A DNA stretch of 64,000 nt from an uncultured Bacteroidia bacterium (GCA_902773925.1 CACYGI010000004.1:1-64000); one strand, 5' to 3'; shown: positions 52,972 to 61,833, counted from the first letter of the stretch. Notes: generated by a model from the sequence alone, not told the origin. Made by a program: numbers and translations.

Positions 52972-54171
52972 TTACTTAATACGGCCGGGATAGACCTCAA
53001 GTCCGCGGCGCAGGATGTCCATGGCCTTGACGAGCTTCTCCTTCTCCAGGACGTAAGCCAGGCGGACCTGCTGGCGTCCCTTCTCTGCGTCGAAGTAGAA
53101 ACCTCCCATCGGGGTCATCTGTACAGTCCAGCCTTCGTGCGAGAAGTGCTCGAGCATCCAGATGCAGAACTTCGTGGAGTCGTCCACGGGCAGCTGGGCC
53201 ACTGCGTAGAATGCGCCCATCGGCGTAGGAGCGATCACGCCGTCGATCTTGCGGAGCTCTGCGAGCATTGCGTCGCGACGGGAAATGTACTCCGTGCGGG
53301 TTGCGTCATAATATGACTGGGGAGCCTTGAGTGCGCCTTCGACTGCGATCTGGCCGAGTGCCGGAGCGCAGAGGCGTGCCTGTGCATAACGGAGCACTGC
53401 GTTCATCATATCCTTGTGATGCGAAACGACGAATCCGATGCGGGTACCGCAGAGGCTCCAGCGCTTGGATGCGGAGTCGATCAGGATGACATTCTGCTCC
53501 AGGCCGGGAATGTGCATGCAGGAGAAGTGGGGCTCGTCGGTGTAGCAGAACTCACGGTAAACCTCGTCGGCGAGGACCCAGAGGTCGTGCTTCTTGGCGA
53601 TGGCGCCCAGCTCGAGGAGTGCTTCCTTGCTGTAGAGGCAGCCGGAGGGGTTGCCCGGGTTGATGACCAGGACAGCCTTTGTACGGGGGGTGATCTTCTT
53701 CTCTACCTCAGCCATATCGGGCAGTGCAAAACCGTCCTCGATACGTGTCGTAATGGGGACGAGCTTGATGCCGTGCTGGATTGCCATATTGAGATAGTTG
53801 GCATAGAAGGGCTCGAAGACGATCATCTCGTCGCCGGGGTTGCACGTTGCACCCATCACGATGCTGACGGCCTCGCTGCCGCCGACCGTGGTGACTATCT
53901 CCTCGGGCTCGATGTTGATGCCTATACCCTTGTAGTACTCGGACATGCCCTTGAGCAGACCTGCGTTACCGTGGGAGTCAGGATAGGATATGAGCTTGAG
54001 GTCTATATTGCGGACGGCGTCGATGGCCGACTTGGGTGCAGCCACGTCGGGCTGGCCGATGTTCAGCTTATAGACCTTGAGGCCACGTGCCTGCGCTGCC
54101 TGTGCATACGGTACGAGCACGCGGGTCGCGGAATAAGGAAGTTGCTTGGCTACATTAGAAAGTTCCAACAT
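52972..54171 (-). CDS. PLP-dependent aminotransferase (aspartate aminotransferase-like)
   Basis: 399 aa, fold type I. KLNIGQPDVAAPKSAIDA, NPGNPSGCLYS (about 163-173), WVLADEVYREF and the Schiff-base Lys in DSASKRWSLCGTRIGF (about 232-247) are all present. It probably transfers amino groups between aspartate or another amino acid and 2-oxoglutarate in the cytosol; the substrate cannot be fixed. It is monocistronic and convergent with cobC. A palindromic repeat lies about 100 nt upstream. Confidence 0.9.
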   Translation of the reverse strand: MLELSNVAKQLPYSATRVLVPYAQAAQARGLKVYKLNIGQPDVAAPKSAIDAVRNIDLKLISYPDSHGNAGLLKGMSEYYKGIGINIEPEEIVTTVGGSEAVSIVMGATCNPGDEMIVFEPFYANYLNMAIQHGIKLVPITTRIEDGFALPDMAEVEKKITPRTKAVLVINPGNPSGCLYSKEALLELGAIAKKHDLWVLADEVYREFCYTDEPHFSCMHIPGLEQNVILIDSASKRWSLCGTRIGFVVSHHKDMMNAVLRYAQARLCAPALGQIAVEGALKAPQSYYDATRTEYISRRDAMLAELRKIDGVIAPTPMGAFYAVAQLPVDDSTKFCIWMLEHFSHEGWTVQMTPMGGFYFDAEKGRQQVRLAYVLEKEKLVKAMDILRRGLEVYPGRIK

Positions 54172-54271
54172 ATTCTTGTATTTTAAGGTATAACACTATT
54201 AGCAGGGGCGAATTTATGAAAAAAGAATCAATTTAATACGAATCACCCCAAAAATCCACCACCCTGCGCGC

Positions 54272-54373
54272 AGCCGGCTGCGCGGAGCCTGGTGGAGCCG
54301 AGATAGTTACATTATTTGCTAAGCCGTAGGGCGTGCAAAAATGTAACTTCGAGGCGCGGAGGCGAAGCCGGCG
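54272..54373. repeat. palindromic element, copy C (intergenic)
   Basis: Constant blocks AGCCGGCT, GGTGGAGCCGAGATA, TTCGAGGCGCG and AAGCCGGCG as in copies A and B; central stem AGTTACATT[A]TTTGC with GCAAAAATGTAACT, again with a bulged A, around TAAGCCGTAGGGCGT. It ends one base before the stop codon of the alcohol dehydrogenase gene. Confidence 0.85.
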
Positions 54374-54374
54374 G

Positions 54375-55538
54375 TTACAGGCTGGCGAGAAGGATCTGGC
54401 GGATGTCCTCTTCGGTGAGGGGAGCGTAGGCCTCCTCGAGACCCTCGTTGAGAGCGATATGATGGGCCATTTCACCGATGCGGCTCTCATCGATGCCGAC
54501 TTCACGCAGGTGCATCGGGATACCTATGCTCTCAAAGAACTTATAGGTCTCATCGATTGAGCGGCGGGCTATCTCCCACCCGTCCAGCGAAGGATCGATA
54601 CCGAAGACATTCACTCCGTACTTGACGAAACGCGGCAGGGTCCGCTCGCTCAGGATATGCTGCATCCAGCGCGGGGTAATGATGGCCAGACCCTCGCCGT
54701 GCGTGATATCATAATATGCACTCAGCGCGTGCTCGATGCCGTGGCAGGGCCAACCGGACTCGCTGTTGCCAAGGGCCAGGATACCATTGCAGCCGTAGGT
54801 GCAGGCCAGCATCATTTCGGCGCGAGCCGTATAATCCTCCGGATTCTCGAGGCACTTGCGGCCATTGACCATCAGGCTGCGCAGCATGCTCTCGCAAAAA
54901 CCGTCATTGAGCAGCGTTGCGTCTTCGACGAAATACTGCTCTATCGTATGATTCATCGCATCTGCGATGCCGGCCGCCGTCTGCTTGCGGCTTACCGTAA
55001 AAGTATATTCCGGATCGAGGAATGAGGTATGCGGATAAACGTGGCGGTCGCCATAACCGATCTTGTCATTGGTCTCGGTACGCGAGATCACGCCAAACTG
55101 ATCATACTCGGAACCCGTTGCCGCCAGGGTCAGGATATCCACGATCGGAAGCGCCGCCGTGGTCTTTGCCTTGCGGGTAATCAGATCCCACGGATCCCCG
55201 TCATAGCAGGCTCCGGCAGCAATGACCTTCGAGCAGTCGAGCACGCTGCCCCCGCCCACCGAGAGGATCACGTCAATCTTATGCTCCTTGCACAGACGCA
55301 CGCCCTCCAGCACGCTCGGGTCATATTTGGGATTGGGCTGAATGCCTCCAAGCTCGACGATCTGGTAGCCCTTGAGCAGCTCCATCACCTTCTGGTACAA
55401 GCCGATCCGCTTGATGCTGCCACCGCCGTAAGTCAGGAGGACCTTCTTTCCGAACTGCGCCATCACCGAGGGCAGCTTGCCGATCACCCCGCGGCCGAAA
55501 ATCAGGCGCGTCGGAGTCTGATAATCAAAGTTCTGCAT
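54375..55538 (-). CDS. iron-containing alcohol dehydrogenase
   Basis: 387 aa. The N-terminal NAD(P)-binding half has KKVLLTYGGGSIKRIG and SVGGGSVLDCSKVIAAG (about 95-111); the metal site includes Asp and His residues of GIADAMNHTIEQYF and HGIEHALSAYYDITHGEGLAII. It resembles the butanol dehydrogenase/YqhD group, which reduces aldehydes with NADPH. Monocistronic, with a TACATTTG box at 55562-55569. The stop codon directly borders palindromic copy C, whose hairpin could act at the 3' end of the mRNA. Confidence 0.92.
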   Translation of the reverse strand: MQNFDYQTPTRLIFGRGVIGKLPSVMAQFGKKVLLTYGGGSIKRIGLYQKVMELLKGYQIVELGGIQPNPKYDPSVLEGVRLCKEHKIDVILSVGGGSVLDCSKVIAAGACYDGDPWDLITRKAKTTAALPIVDILTLAATGSEYDQFGVISRTETNDKIGYGDRHVYPHTSFLDPEYTFTVSRKQTAAGIADAMNHTIEQYFVEDATLLNDGFCESMLRSLMVNGRKCLENPEDYTARAEMMLACTYGCNGILALGNSESGWPCHGIEHALSAYYDITHGEGLAIITPRWMQHILSERTLPRFVKYGVNVFGIDPSLDGWEIARRSIDETYKFFESIGIPMHLREVGIDESRIGEMAHHIALNEGLEEAYAPLTEEDIRQILLASL

Positions 55539-55561
55539 AGTATAATCCGTATAATTTTCCG

Positions 55562-55569
55562 CAAATGTA
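55562..55569 (-). promoter_or_regulatory. -7 promoter box of the alcohol dehydrogenase gene
   Basis: TACATTTG on minus, 23 nt before the ATG at 55538. Confidence 0.6.
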
Positions 55570-55648
55570 GTGATAATCCGTCGCTTATTTCAAATTTTCT
55601 TCACACGACGTTTTTTGTTCACTTTGACCATCATAACAAAATAATCGG

Positions 55649-55656
55649 TACTTTTG
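55649..55656 (+). promoter_or_regulatory. -7 promoter box of the MurI-like lipoprotein unit
   Basis: TACTTTTG on plus, 26 nt before the ATG at 55683. Confidence 0.55.
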
Positions 55657-55682
55657 CGGAATAAGAATCAATTCTGTTTAAG

Positions 55683-57170
55683 ATGAAACATCGTATCATA
55701 TTGGCTGCCGGGCTGTGCGCGCTGATGGTGATGGGCGGATGCAAGCGGCAGACGGTCGTCGAGACGCTCACTCTTCCAATCATCGAAAAGGCTCTGGGCG
55801 ACACCCGTTCGGTTTTTTACCAGGATTTTTCGAAGTATCCGCAGGATATGAAGGACCTGCCCATCGGCATCTTCGATTCGGGCACGGGCGGACTGACCGT
55901 AGCAGAACGCATCATCTCGTTCGACCGCTTCAACAACATTTCGGGCGCTCAGGGCAGCGACCGCATCCTGGACTTCGCGGGCGAACATTTCGTATATTTG
56001 GCAGACCAGGCCAATATGCCCTACGGCACCTACGATGCCAACGGCAAGGCCGATTACCTGCAGGAGCTGGTGGTCAAAGACGCCCTTTTCCTGCTGGGCG
56101 ACCGCTACTACAAGAGTGCTTTTGACCTGCAGCCTACCGGCGAAAAGCCCCGCTGCAAGATCATCGTCATAGCCTGCAACACCGCCACGGCTTACGGCCT
56201 GTCCTACGTCCGCAGCCTGCTGGAGCGCAGCGGCACCGGCGTCAAGGTCATCGGCGTGATCAATGCCGGCAGCAAGGCGGCTCTCGACCTGCTCTGCGAC
56301 AAGGACCACCCCTGCACCATCGGCGTCCTGGCGACGGTGGGCACGATTTCCTCCGGAGCCTACGAGCGCACCATCAACGAGATGGCGGCCGAGCGTAACG
56401 GCGGCCCGCAGATCACGGTGGTCAACCAGAGCGGCTACGGCTTCGCCGAATCGGTGGACAGCGAGCCCGACTTCGTCAATCCGGCACTTACCGGGCCCCG
56501 CGAGAGCTATCGCGGACCGCGAATCGGCACGGGCGACGGCGACCTGAAGGCAGAGCTTCTGGACGTGTATAACTTTGATTACGAGGAAGGCCGCATGCTC
56601 TGGAGCGAGGGCGAAGACGGTGCGAAGGAGAACCTGCAGCTCAACAGCGCAATCAACTACGCCCGTTTCAACCTTGTTTCGCTCGTAGAGCGCCACCGCC
56701 TCAGCGGCAGCACCGTCCCCATCAGCGCCGTCATCCTCGGCTGCACGCACTATCCGTTCCAGCTTGAGACACTGCAGAAGGTCGTGGCCGAGCTGCGCGA
56801 ATATAACGTGGAAGGCAAGTACCCCTACCGCGAGCTGCTCGCGCCTGATCTGATCTTCATCGACCCGGCCGTTTACACAGCCGAAGAATGCTACCGCACG
56901 CTGCGCGAAGACGGCAATCTGGCATTCCGCGTCACGCCGCAGGAGGTCAAGGCATACATTTCCGTGCCTTCGGCGGAACTTGACCCGAAATATCTGACCG
57001 AAGACGGCAAGCTCACATACGAATTCAAGTACGGCCGCGCTACGGGCACCGAAGAGATAACCACCCGCCAGGTTCCTTTCTCGAAGTCAAACCTCGATGC
57101 CGAGAACCTCGAACGCATCCACAAGATGCTGCCCTACTGCTATTCGCTGATATATCCTACGCTCAATTAA
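55683..57170 (+). CDS. glutamate racemase-like lipoprotein
   Basis: 495 aa, nearly twice the usual 260-280 of MurI. Residues 1-20 are a lipoprotein signal ending in MGGC. The racemase core then begins at IGIFDSGTGGLTVAE (61-75) and keeps NMPYGTYD (111-118), catalytic Cys 165 in IACNTATAYG and Cys 354 in LGCTHYPFQ. An insertion of roughly 80-100 residues lies between 240 and 345, and about 100 extra residues follow the core. The cytosolic enzyme supplies D-glutamate for peptidoglycan; this version should be exported and membrane-anchored. It may racemise amino acids outside the cytosol, or have a new role. First gene of a unit with the exonuclease gene (1-nt overlap). Confidence 0.78.
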   Translation: MKHRIILAAGLCALMVMGGCKRQTVVETLTLPIIEKALGDTRSVFYQDFSKYPQDMKDLPIGIFDSGTGGLTVAERIISFDRFNNISGAQGSDRILDFAGEHFVYLADQANMPYGTYDANGKADYLQELVVKDALFLLGDRYYKSAFDLQPTGEKPRCKIIVIACNTATAYGLSYVRSLLERSGTGVKVIGVINAGSKAALDLLCDKDHPCTIGVLATVGTISSGAYERTINEMAAERNGGPQITVVNQSGYGFAESVDSEPDFVNPALTGPRESYRGPRIGTGDGDLKAELLDVYNFDYEEGRMLWSEGEDGAKENLQLNSAINYARFNLVSLVERHRLSGSTVPISAVILGCTHYPFQLETLQKVVAELREYNVEGKYPYRELLAPDLIFIDPAVYTAEECYRTLREDGNLAFRVTPQEVKAYISVPSAELDPKYLTEDGKLTYEFKYGRATGTEEITTRQVPFSKSNLDAENLERIHKMLPYCYSLIYPTLN

Positions 57171-57760
57171 TGTATCAGTCCAGCATTACTCCGGAGGAAA
57201 TAGAAAATCTCCCGCTCACTGCTTTTCCCGGCAGGATACATATCATCACCGAAAAGGGTCCGGATTTCAATGCGGCCATCAGCCACCTGAGCGCCTGCCG
57301 CGCCATCGGGTTCGATACCGAGACCAAACCGATATTCACGCCCCACGCGCCGAGGCCGCGGACCGCGCTGCTTCAGCTCTCGAGCCTTACGGATGCTTTC
57401 CTCTTCCGCCTGAGCGATATGGGGCTGCCGGACGAACTTGCCAGTATCCTTTCATCGACCTGCATCACGAAGGTCGGAGCGGCTGTGATAGATGATATTG
57501 CCGGCCTCGAAAAGCACAACAGGTTCAAGGCCCACAGGTTTATGGACCTGCAGCAGTTTGCCGAACGGTTTGACATTCAGGACAAGAGCGTCAAGAAGCT
57601 TTCGGCAATCATCCTCGGCAGGCGGATTTCCAAGGCCCAGCAATGCTCCAACTGGGAGGCCACGGTACTGAGCGAGGCTCAGGAGCTATACGCCGCGACC
57701 GATGCCTGGATCTGCCTGATTATGTACAATAAGCTTCTCGGATACGATATCAACCTATGA
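57170..57760 (+). CDS. DEDDy 3'-5' exonuclease domain protein
   Basis: 196 aa. RAIGFDTETKP gives the first Asp-x-Glu, KVGAAVIDDIAGL the second Asp, and LYAATDAWICLIMY the Tyr-x3-Asp of the DEDDy exonuclease motif (about 180). Similar to the catalytic part of RNase D and of Werner exonuclease, without HRDC or helicase domains. Substrate (RNA or DNA) is not determined. It overlaps the MurI-like gene by one base and rlmI by 4 nt. Confidence 0.87.
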   Translation: MYQSSITPEEIENLPLTAFPGRIHIITEKGPDFNAAISHLSACRAIGFDTETKPIFTPHAPRPRTALLQLSSLTDAFLFRLSDMGLPDELASILSSTCITKVGAAVIDDIAGLEKHNRFKAHRFMDLQQFAERFDIQDKSVKKLSAIILGRRISKAQQCSNWEATVLSEAQELYAATDAWICLIMYNKLLGYDINL

Positions 57761-58983
57761 CGAAGATAATCCTGCGCAAAGGCCGCGACGAATCCCTGCG
57801 GCGCCAGCATCCCTGGGTTTTCTCGGGGGCGGTGGCGCGCATCGATGGCCCGGAACCCGCCGAGGGCGAGGTGGTGACCGTCCTGGCCGCTGACGGCTCG
57901 CTGCTCGGATGCGGTCATTTCCAGAAGGGCTCCATCGCCGTGCGAATGCTCAGTTTTACTGATGAGGCGCTGCCCGAGAACTTCTGGGACGTGCGTCTGG
58001 CCGCTGCGCTGAAGGTCCGCGAGGCCTTGCATCTGGATCAGCATCAGACCAATTGCTACCGGCTGGTTCACGGCGAAGGGGATCTGCTGCCGGGACTTAT
58101 CATCGACTGGTACGACGGTGTGTGCGTCCTGCAGGCCCACAGCGCGGGAATGTTTCTCGCCCGGGGCGAGATCTGCCAGGCCCTGCAACGGCTCTATGGT
58201 GATGCCCTTGTCGCAGTTTATGACAAGAGCGAAGGCACCGCGCCTCATAAGGCCGGCCTGCAGCTGGCGGACGGATACCTATATAAGAATGAACATTTTG
58301 CCGGCGGCGGTGCTGCATCTGCCGACGGTGCGCCGGGCCTGGCTGAGCATATCGTCTGCGAGCACGGCAACCGCTTCGTCGTGGACTGGGAAAATGGCCA
58401 GAAGACCGGTTTCTTCCTGGACCAGAGGAAAAATCGCGCTGCTGTCGGGCGCCTGGCCGAGGGTCGTCGCGTCCTCAATCTGTTCTGCTATACTGGCGGA
58501 TTTTCGGTGTATGCCCTCGCCGGAGGTGCGCTGCACGTGGATTCGGTGGACAGTTCGGCCAAAGCCATAGCCCTTACCGACCGCAACGTGGCTCTGGGCG
58601 GATTTGCCGCAAGGCACGAATCGCACTGCTGCGACGCGCTGGATTTCCTGCACTCCGTGCCGACGGGCAGCTATGACCTGATGATCGTGGATCCGCCGGC
58701 TTTTGCCAAGCATCGCGATGCGCTGCGAAATGCCCTCCGCGCTTATCAGCGGCTCAATGAGGATGCTATCGCGAAAGTGGCCCCGGGCGGCATCGTGTTT
58801 ACTTTCAGCTGCTCGCAGGCCGTCAGCCACGACGTGTTCGCGCAGGCCGTGATGTCGGCTGCCATCCAGGTCGGGCGCCGCGTGCGCATCCTGGACCGTC
58901 TCAACCAGCCCGCCGATCATCCGGTGAGCATTTTCCATCCGGAAGGCGAGTATCTCAAGGGGCTGGTCCTCTATGTTGAATAA
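57757..58983 (+). CDS. rlmI: class I rRNA methyltransferase (RlmI-like)
   Basis: 408 aa. An N-terminal PUA domain (about 1-80, KGRDESLRRQHPWVFSGAV) is followed by the central EEHEE-type domain and a Rossmann methyltransferase with NGQKTGFFLDQRKNR, VLNLFCYTGGFSVYAL (motif I) and DLMIVDPPAFAKH (motif IV). RlmI makes 5-methylcytosine in 23S rRNA; the exact base here is inferred from the family. Next gene overlaps by 11 nt. Confidence 0.88.
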   Translation: MTKIILRKGRDESLRRQHPWVFSGAVARIDGPEPAEGEVVTVLAADGSLLGCGHFQKGSIAVRMLSFTDEALPENFWDVRLAAALKVREALHLDQHQTNCYRLVHGEGDLLPGLIIDWYDGVCVLQAHSAGMFLARGEICQALQRLYGDALVAVYDKSEGTAPHKAGLQLADGYLYKNEHFAGGGAASADGAPGLAEHIVCEHGNRFVVDWENGQKTGFFLDQRKNRAAVGRLAEGRRVLNLFCYTGGFSVYALAGGALHVDSVDSSAKAIALTDRNVALGGFAARHESHCCDALDFLHSVPTGSYDLMIVDPPAFAKHRDALRNALRAYQRLNEDAIAKVAPGGIVFTFSCSQAVSHDVFAQAVMSAAIQVGRRVRILDRLNQPADHPVSIFHPEGEYLKGLVLYVE

Positions 58984-60265
58984 TCCTTTTTTCTGCCGCG
59001 CTGATGCGCTGCTTCGCGCCGAGGCGGATGCTCTGCTTGGCCGTATTGCCGCCTCGCCGTATCTGCACGGGCTTTTTGCCGATGGCAAAATGATGGGAGT
59101 GCTGGTGGCCCGCGCGGCCGACGGGACGCAGGTCGTGCTGCACGCTTTCTCTGGGACGGCCCGGGGGCTGTGGCACGTCGAGGGGTTCGTGCCGCCTATT
59201 TTCGAATTCAGCCGCGAGCAGGTGGATGCCTTGTCGAAGGAGCATTCACAGCAATTGCAGCAGTGGCTTTTCGCGAAGTATCTGGTGCGTAACGGACGCG
59301 GTGAGGTGCGTTCTGTTCTTGATATTTTCAGCGCCCGCGGCCTCGTGCCTCCCGCCGGGACCGGTGACTGCGCTGCGCCCAAATTGCTGCAATATGCCCT
59401 GGCCCACAATCTCGAACCGCTGCGTATCGGGGAGTTCTGGTACGGGGCTTCGCCTATACACGAGGTTCGCCGGCAGGGAGCTTTCTATCCCGCCTGCACC
59501 GGCAAATGCGGTCCGCTGCTGGGCTTTATGCTGCAGGGGCTGGACGTGGAGCCCAATCCGCTGGAGAGTGATGCGCACTGGCAGATAGATGAACCGCTGG
59601 TACTTTTCGAGGATGCCTCTCTCATCGTCGCAGACAAGCCTGCGGGAATGCTGGCCGTGCCGGGGCGCGGAACCGGCCGGATCTGCCTTCAGCAGTGGCT
59701 TGAGGAGCATTGCGGCGGGCCCGTACTGGCCTGCCACCGTCTGGATATGGATACTTCGGGAGTAATGGTTTTCGCCCGCGATGTCACCTCTCAGGCTGCG
59801 TTGCAGAGGCAGTTCGAGGGGCGCGAGGTGTCGAAGGCATACCTGGCAAGGCTCTGTCCCTGCCCTCCCGACGGACGCGCTGTCGGACTGCACGTCGGAG
59901 ACAAGGGCAAGATCGTACTTCCTCTGGCCCCGGACTGGGATGACCGGCCCCGCCAGAAGGTCGATGCCGAAGGCGGGCGCGCAGCGGCGACCGGTTATGA
60001 GGTGCTCCGTGTCCTTCCCGACGGGTGTATCGACGTGAGGCTCATCCCCTACACCGGCCGGACGCATCAGCTTCGGGTGCACTGCGCCCACCCGCTCGGC
60101 CTTGGCCGGCCCATCCTCGGGGACCGTCTCTATGGCGGCATCTCGGATGACTGCGGAAGCGACCGCCTGATGCTGCACGCTTCGATGCTGTCGCTGCGCC
60201 ATCCCCTTACCGGAGAACGGCTTTCGTTCAGTTCCGATTTTCGCCCTTCTGAAGAAATTTCTTGA
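58973..60265 (+). CDS. RluA family pseudouridine synthase with N-terminal extension
   Basis: 430 aa. The catalytic motif is CHRLDMDTSGVMVFA, with the Asp at about residue 259, and the C-terminal YTGRTHQLRVHCAHPLG is also canonical. The first ~190 residues are an extension with ARAADGTQVVLHAFSGTARG and a cysteine-containing YPACTGKCGPLLGFML stretch, as in larger RluA-type proteins of this phylum. It should isomerise uridine in rRNA or tRNA. The start overlaps the rlmI end; ends about 20 nt before the tRNA-Cys promoter box. Confidence 0.88.
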   Translation: MLNNPFFCRADALLRAEADALLGRIAASPYLHGLFADGKMMGVLVARAADGTQVVLHAFSGTARGLWHVEGFVPPIFEFSREQVDALSKEHSQQLQQWLFAKYLVRNGRGEVRSVLDIFSARGLVPPAGTGDCAAPKLLQYALAHNLEPLRIGEFWYGASPIHEVRRQGAFYPACTGKCGPLLGFMLQGLDVEPNPLESDAHWQIDEPLVLFEDASLIVADKPAGMLAVPGRGTGRICLQQWLEEHCGGPVLACHRLDMDTSGVMVFARDVTSQAALQRQFEGREVSKAYLARLCPCPPDGRAVGLHVGDKGKIVLPLAPDWDDRPRQKVDAEGGRAAATGYEVLRVLPDGCIDVRLIPYTGRTHQLRVHCAHPLGLGRPILGDRLYGGISDDCGSDRLMLHASMLSLRHPLTGERLSFSSDFRPSEEIS

Positions 60266-60291
60266 CAAATAAAAAATTATCCGTATATTTG
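60262..60291 (+). promoter_or_regulatory. promoter of tRNA-Cys
   Basis: TTG at 60262-60264 and TATATTTG at 60284-60291 are 19 nt apart, as in the Bacteroidota promoter, and end 10 nt before the tRNA, the same spacing as at tRNA-Val. Confidence 0.7.
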
Positions 60292-60301
60292 TCGTCCCGA
60301 T

Positions 60302-60372
60302 GGTGCCTGGGCCGGGAGGTTAGGCACCGGTCTGCAAAACCGGTTAGAGCAGTTCAATTCTGCTAGGCACCT
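60302..60372 (+). tRNA. tRNA-Cys (anticodon GCA)
   Basis: 71 nt. Acceptor GGTGCCT pairs with AGGCACC, the anticodon stem-loop is CCGGTCTGCAAAACCGG, and the T-loop is GTTCAATTC. The discriminator is T (U), the identity base expected for Cys. CCA is not encoded. Confidence 0.95.
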
Positions 60373-60413
60373 CAACAGTAAAGGCGGCTGAGTTTCAGTC
60401 GCCTTTACTGTTG
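60373..60413 (+). terminator. long perfect hairpin after tRNA-Cys
   Basis: CAACAGTAAAGGCG and CGCCTTTACTGTTG, extended by gCTGA/TCAGt with one G-T wobble, form an 18-19 bp stem with a 3-nt loop, starting at the base after the tRNA discriminator. There is no T-run after it. It may stop transcription or guide 3' processing of the tRNA. Confidence 0.65.
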
Positions 60414-60567
60414 AGATGCCTTTGGCACACGTTTACCATTGGGGGCAAGCCCCCAAGCCCCCCGGCTCCGCCGGGCTCCCGCGGGACACGGCAGTCCCGC
60501 TCCTCCAGTCCGCCGATGCGGACCCTCTATCTTCAGGAGCTATTTCTGTGAGATGCCTTTGGCACAC
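60413..60567. repeat. GC-rich hairpin block flanked by 18-nt direct repeats
   Basis: GAGATGCCTTTGGCACAC occurs at 60413-60430 and 60550-60567. Between them are adjacent hairpins: TGGGGGC/GCCCCCA, CCCGGC/GCCGGG and GGGAC/GTCCC. From 60568 to the promoter at 60654 there is only plain GC-rich sequence. Confidence 0.7.
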
Positions 60568-60653
60568 CGTGCCCGCAGGGGTGGAAAGGCCTCCGTATCC
60601 CCATCAGAAAGGCCCCGGGCATAGTTTTTGCGGCATAGTTGGGTTTTAATCGT

Positions 60654-60661
60654 TATTTTTG
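60654..60661 (+). promoter_or_regulatory. -7 promoter box of the phospholipid cluster
   Basis: TATTTTTG, 24 nt before the ATG at 60686. A TTG at 60659 in the same frame lies in the box and is not a start. Confidence 0.6.
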
Positions 60662-60685
60662 CAGGATCATACTAACTATCATATC

Positions 60686-61402
60686 ATGGTAAAGCAAAAG
60701 CCTACAGAGAAGTCTGTTCGTATACAGACATCCATCCTCAACCAGAAGGAGCGCCAGCTTCTCAACTGGCTTGCTGCACGTCAGCCCAAATGGGTTGATT
60801 CCGATACGCTGACATTCATCGGTTTTCTCGGAGCCCTGATAGTATCGGCGGGATACATTCTGACCTACTACAGCATCAATTTCCTGTGGCTGGCAAGCTT
60901 CGGTTTCCTGGTCAACTGGTATGGCGACTCTCTGGACGGCTCGCTTGCGCGTTTCCGCAAACAGCAGCGTCCGGTTTACGGCTACTACCTCGACCACACG
61001 ATGGATGCAGTCAACGAAGCGTTTATGTTTGCAGGCCTTGGCCTGTCACCCTACATGCGTTTCGACTTCTCCGCCATCATTCTTATAATTTATCTGATGT
61101 TGACCGTCAACGTCACGATGAACGCTCACCTGCGCAAGGAGTTCCGTCTGACTTTCGCGAAACTCGGTCCCACCGAATTCCGCATTATCGCCATTGTAGC
61201 CAATACCGTGCTTCTGTTCAGCAAGCCACTCCAGGAATTTGAACTGCTGCTGCCCTGGCTTGTAGGCAGAATCATTGACATTCACGTCCTTGACCTGGTA
61301 GGATGCCTTGTCTTTGTCATCATGTTGCCGATCTATCTGATCACCGTGATCAAAGACATCCGCTACTACGCGTCAATCGACCCTAAACATAAGGATGAAT
61401 AA
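60686..61402 (+). CDS. CDP-alcohol phosphatidyltransferase family protein
   Basis: 238 aa from the ATG at 60686. The family signature DG..AR........G...D...D is seen as DGSLARF, PVYGYYLDHTMD (about 92-114), followed by several membrane helices and a basic C-terminus. Such enzymes join the phosphatidyl group of a CDP-lipid to an alcohol (serine, glycerol phosphate, inositol phosphate and others) in the inner membrane; the alcohol is not readable. The GtrA gene overlaps its end by 8 nt, followed by an acyltransferase. Confidence 0.87.
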   Translation: MVKQKPTEKSVRIQTSILNQKERQLLNWLAARQPKWVDSDTLTFIGFLGALIVSAGYILTYYSINFLWLASFGFLVNWYGDSLDGSLARFRKQQRPVYGYYLDHTMDAVNEAFMFAGLGLSPYMRFDFSAIILIIYLMLTVNVTMNAHLRKEFRLTFAKLGPTEFRIIAIVANTVLLFSKPLQEFELLLPWLVGRIIDIHVLDLVGCLVFVIMLPIYLITVIKDIRYYASIDPKHKDE

Positions 61403-61829
61403 AGCCCGGATCAAGTCCATAATCTTAAGGATCCCCAAGTTTATCGGAGGCAATCTGCTGGGCACACTCGTGGACACACTTGTCCTGTGGGTGTTCTCTC
61501 ACTTTGTTTTCAATCATTACTTCGGAAAAGTCATCGTCTCCCCGATAATCTCATTCGAGACGGCCGTCATAGTCAACTTCGCGGTATCCTACTATATGAT
61601 ATGGAAAGACCGTATCACAGACAACTCTTCGAGTTCATTTCTCAAACGCCTCGGCGTCTATAATGTCTCGTGCATTGGAGGTTTCATCATCAAGATGGGT
61701 GCGCTGCTGCTCATCCAGGGCATCACCAAATGGGATGTGGTGGTCTGCAATCTGCTGGCGCTGTGCGTTTCCGGCGGATTCAACTTCTTAATGAACGAGC
61801 TGGTTATTTTCAGGAAAAAGAAAGGATAA
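61395..61829 (+). CDS. GtrA-like membrane protein
   Basis: 144 aa with four predicted helices; FIGGNLLGTLVDTLVLWVFS near the start and SGGFNFLMNELVIFRKKK at the end are GtrA-type features. GtrA relatives are thought to move polyprenyl-linked sugars across the inner membrane, or assist surface glycan modification. Between a phosphatidyltransferase and an acyltransferase it may serve a glycolipid, which is inference. Confidence 0.78.
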   Translation: MNKARIKSIILRIPKFIGGNLLGTLVDTLVLWVFSHFVFNHYFGKVIVSPIISFETAVIVNFAVSYYMIWKDRITDNSSSSFLKRLGVYNVSCIGGFIIKMGALLLIQGITKWDVVVCNLLALCVSGGFNFLMNELVIFRKKKG

Positions 61830-61833
61830 CAAA

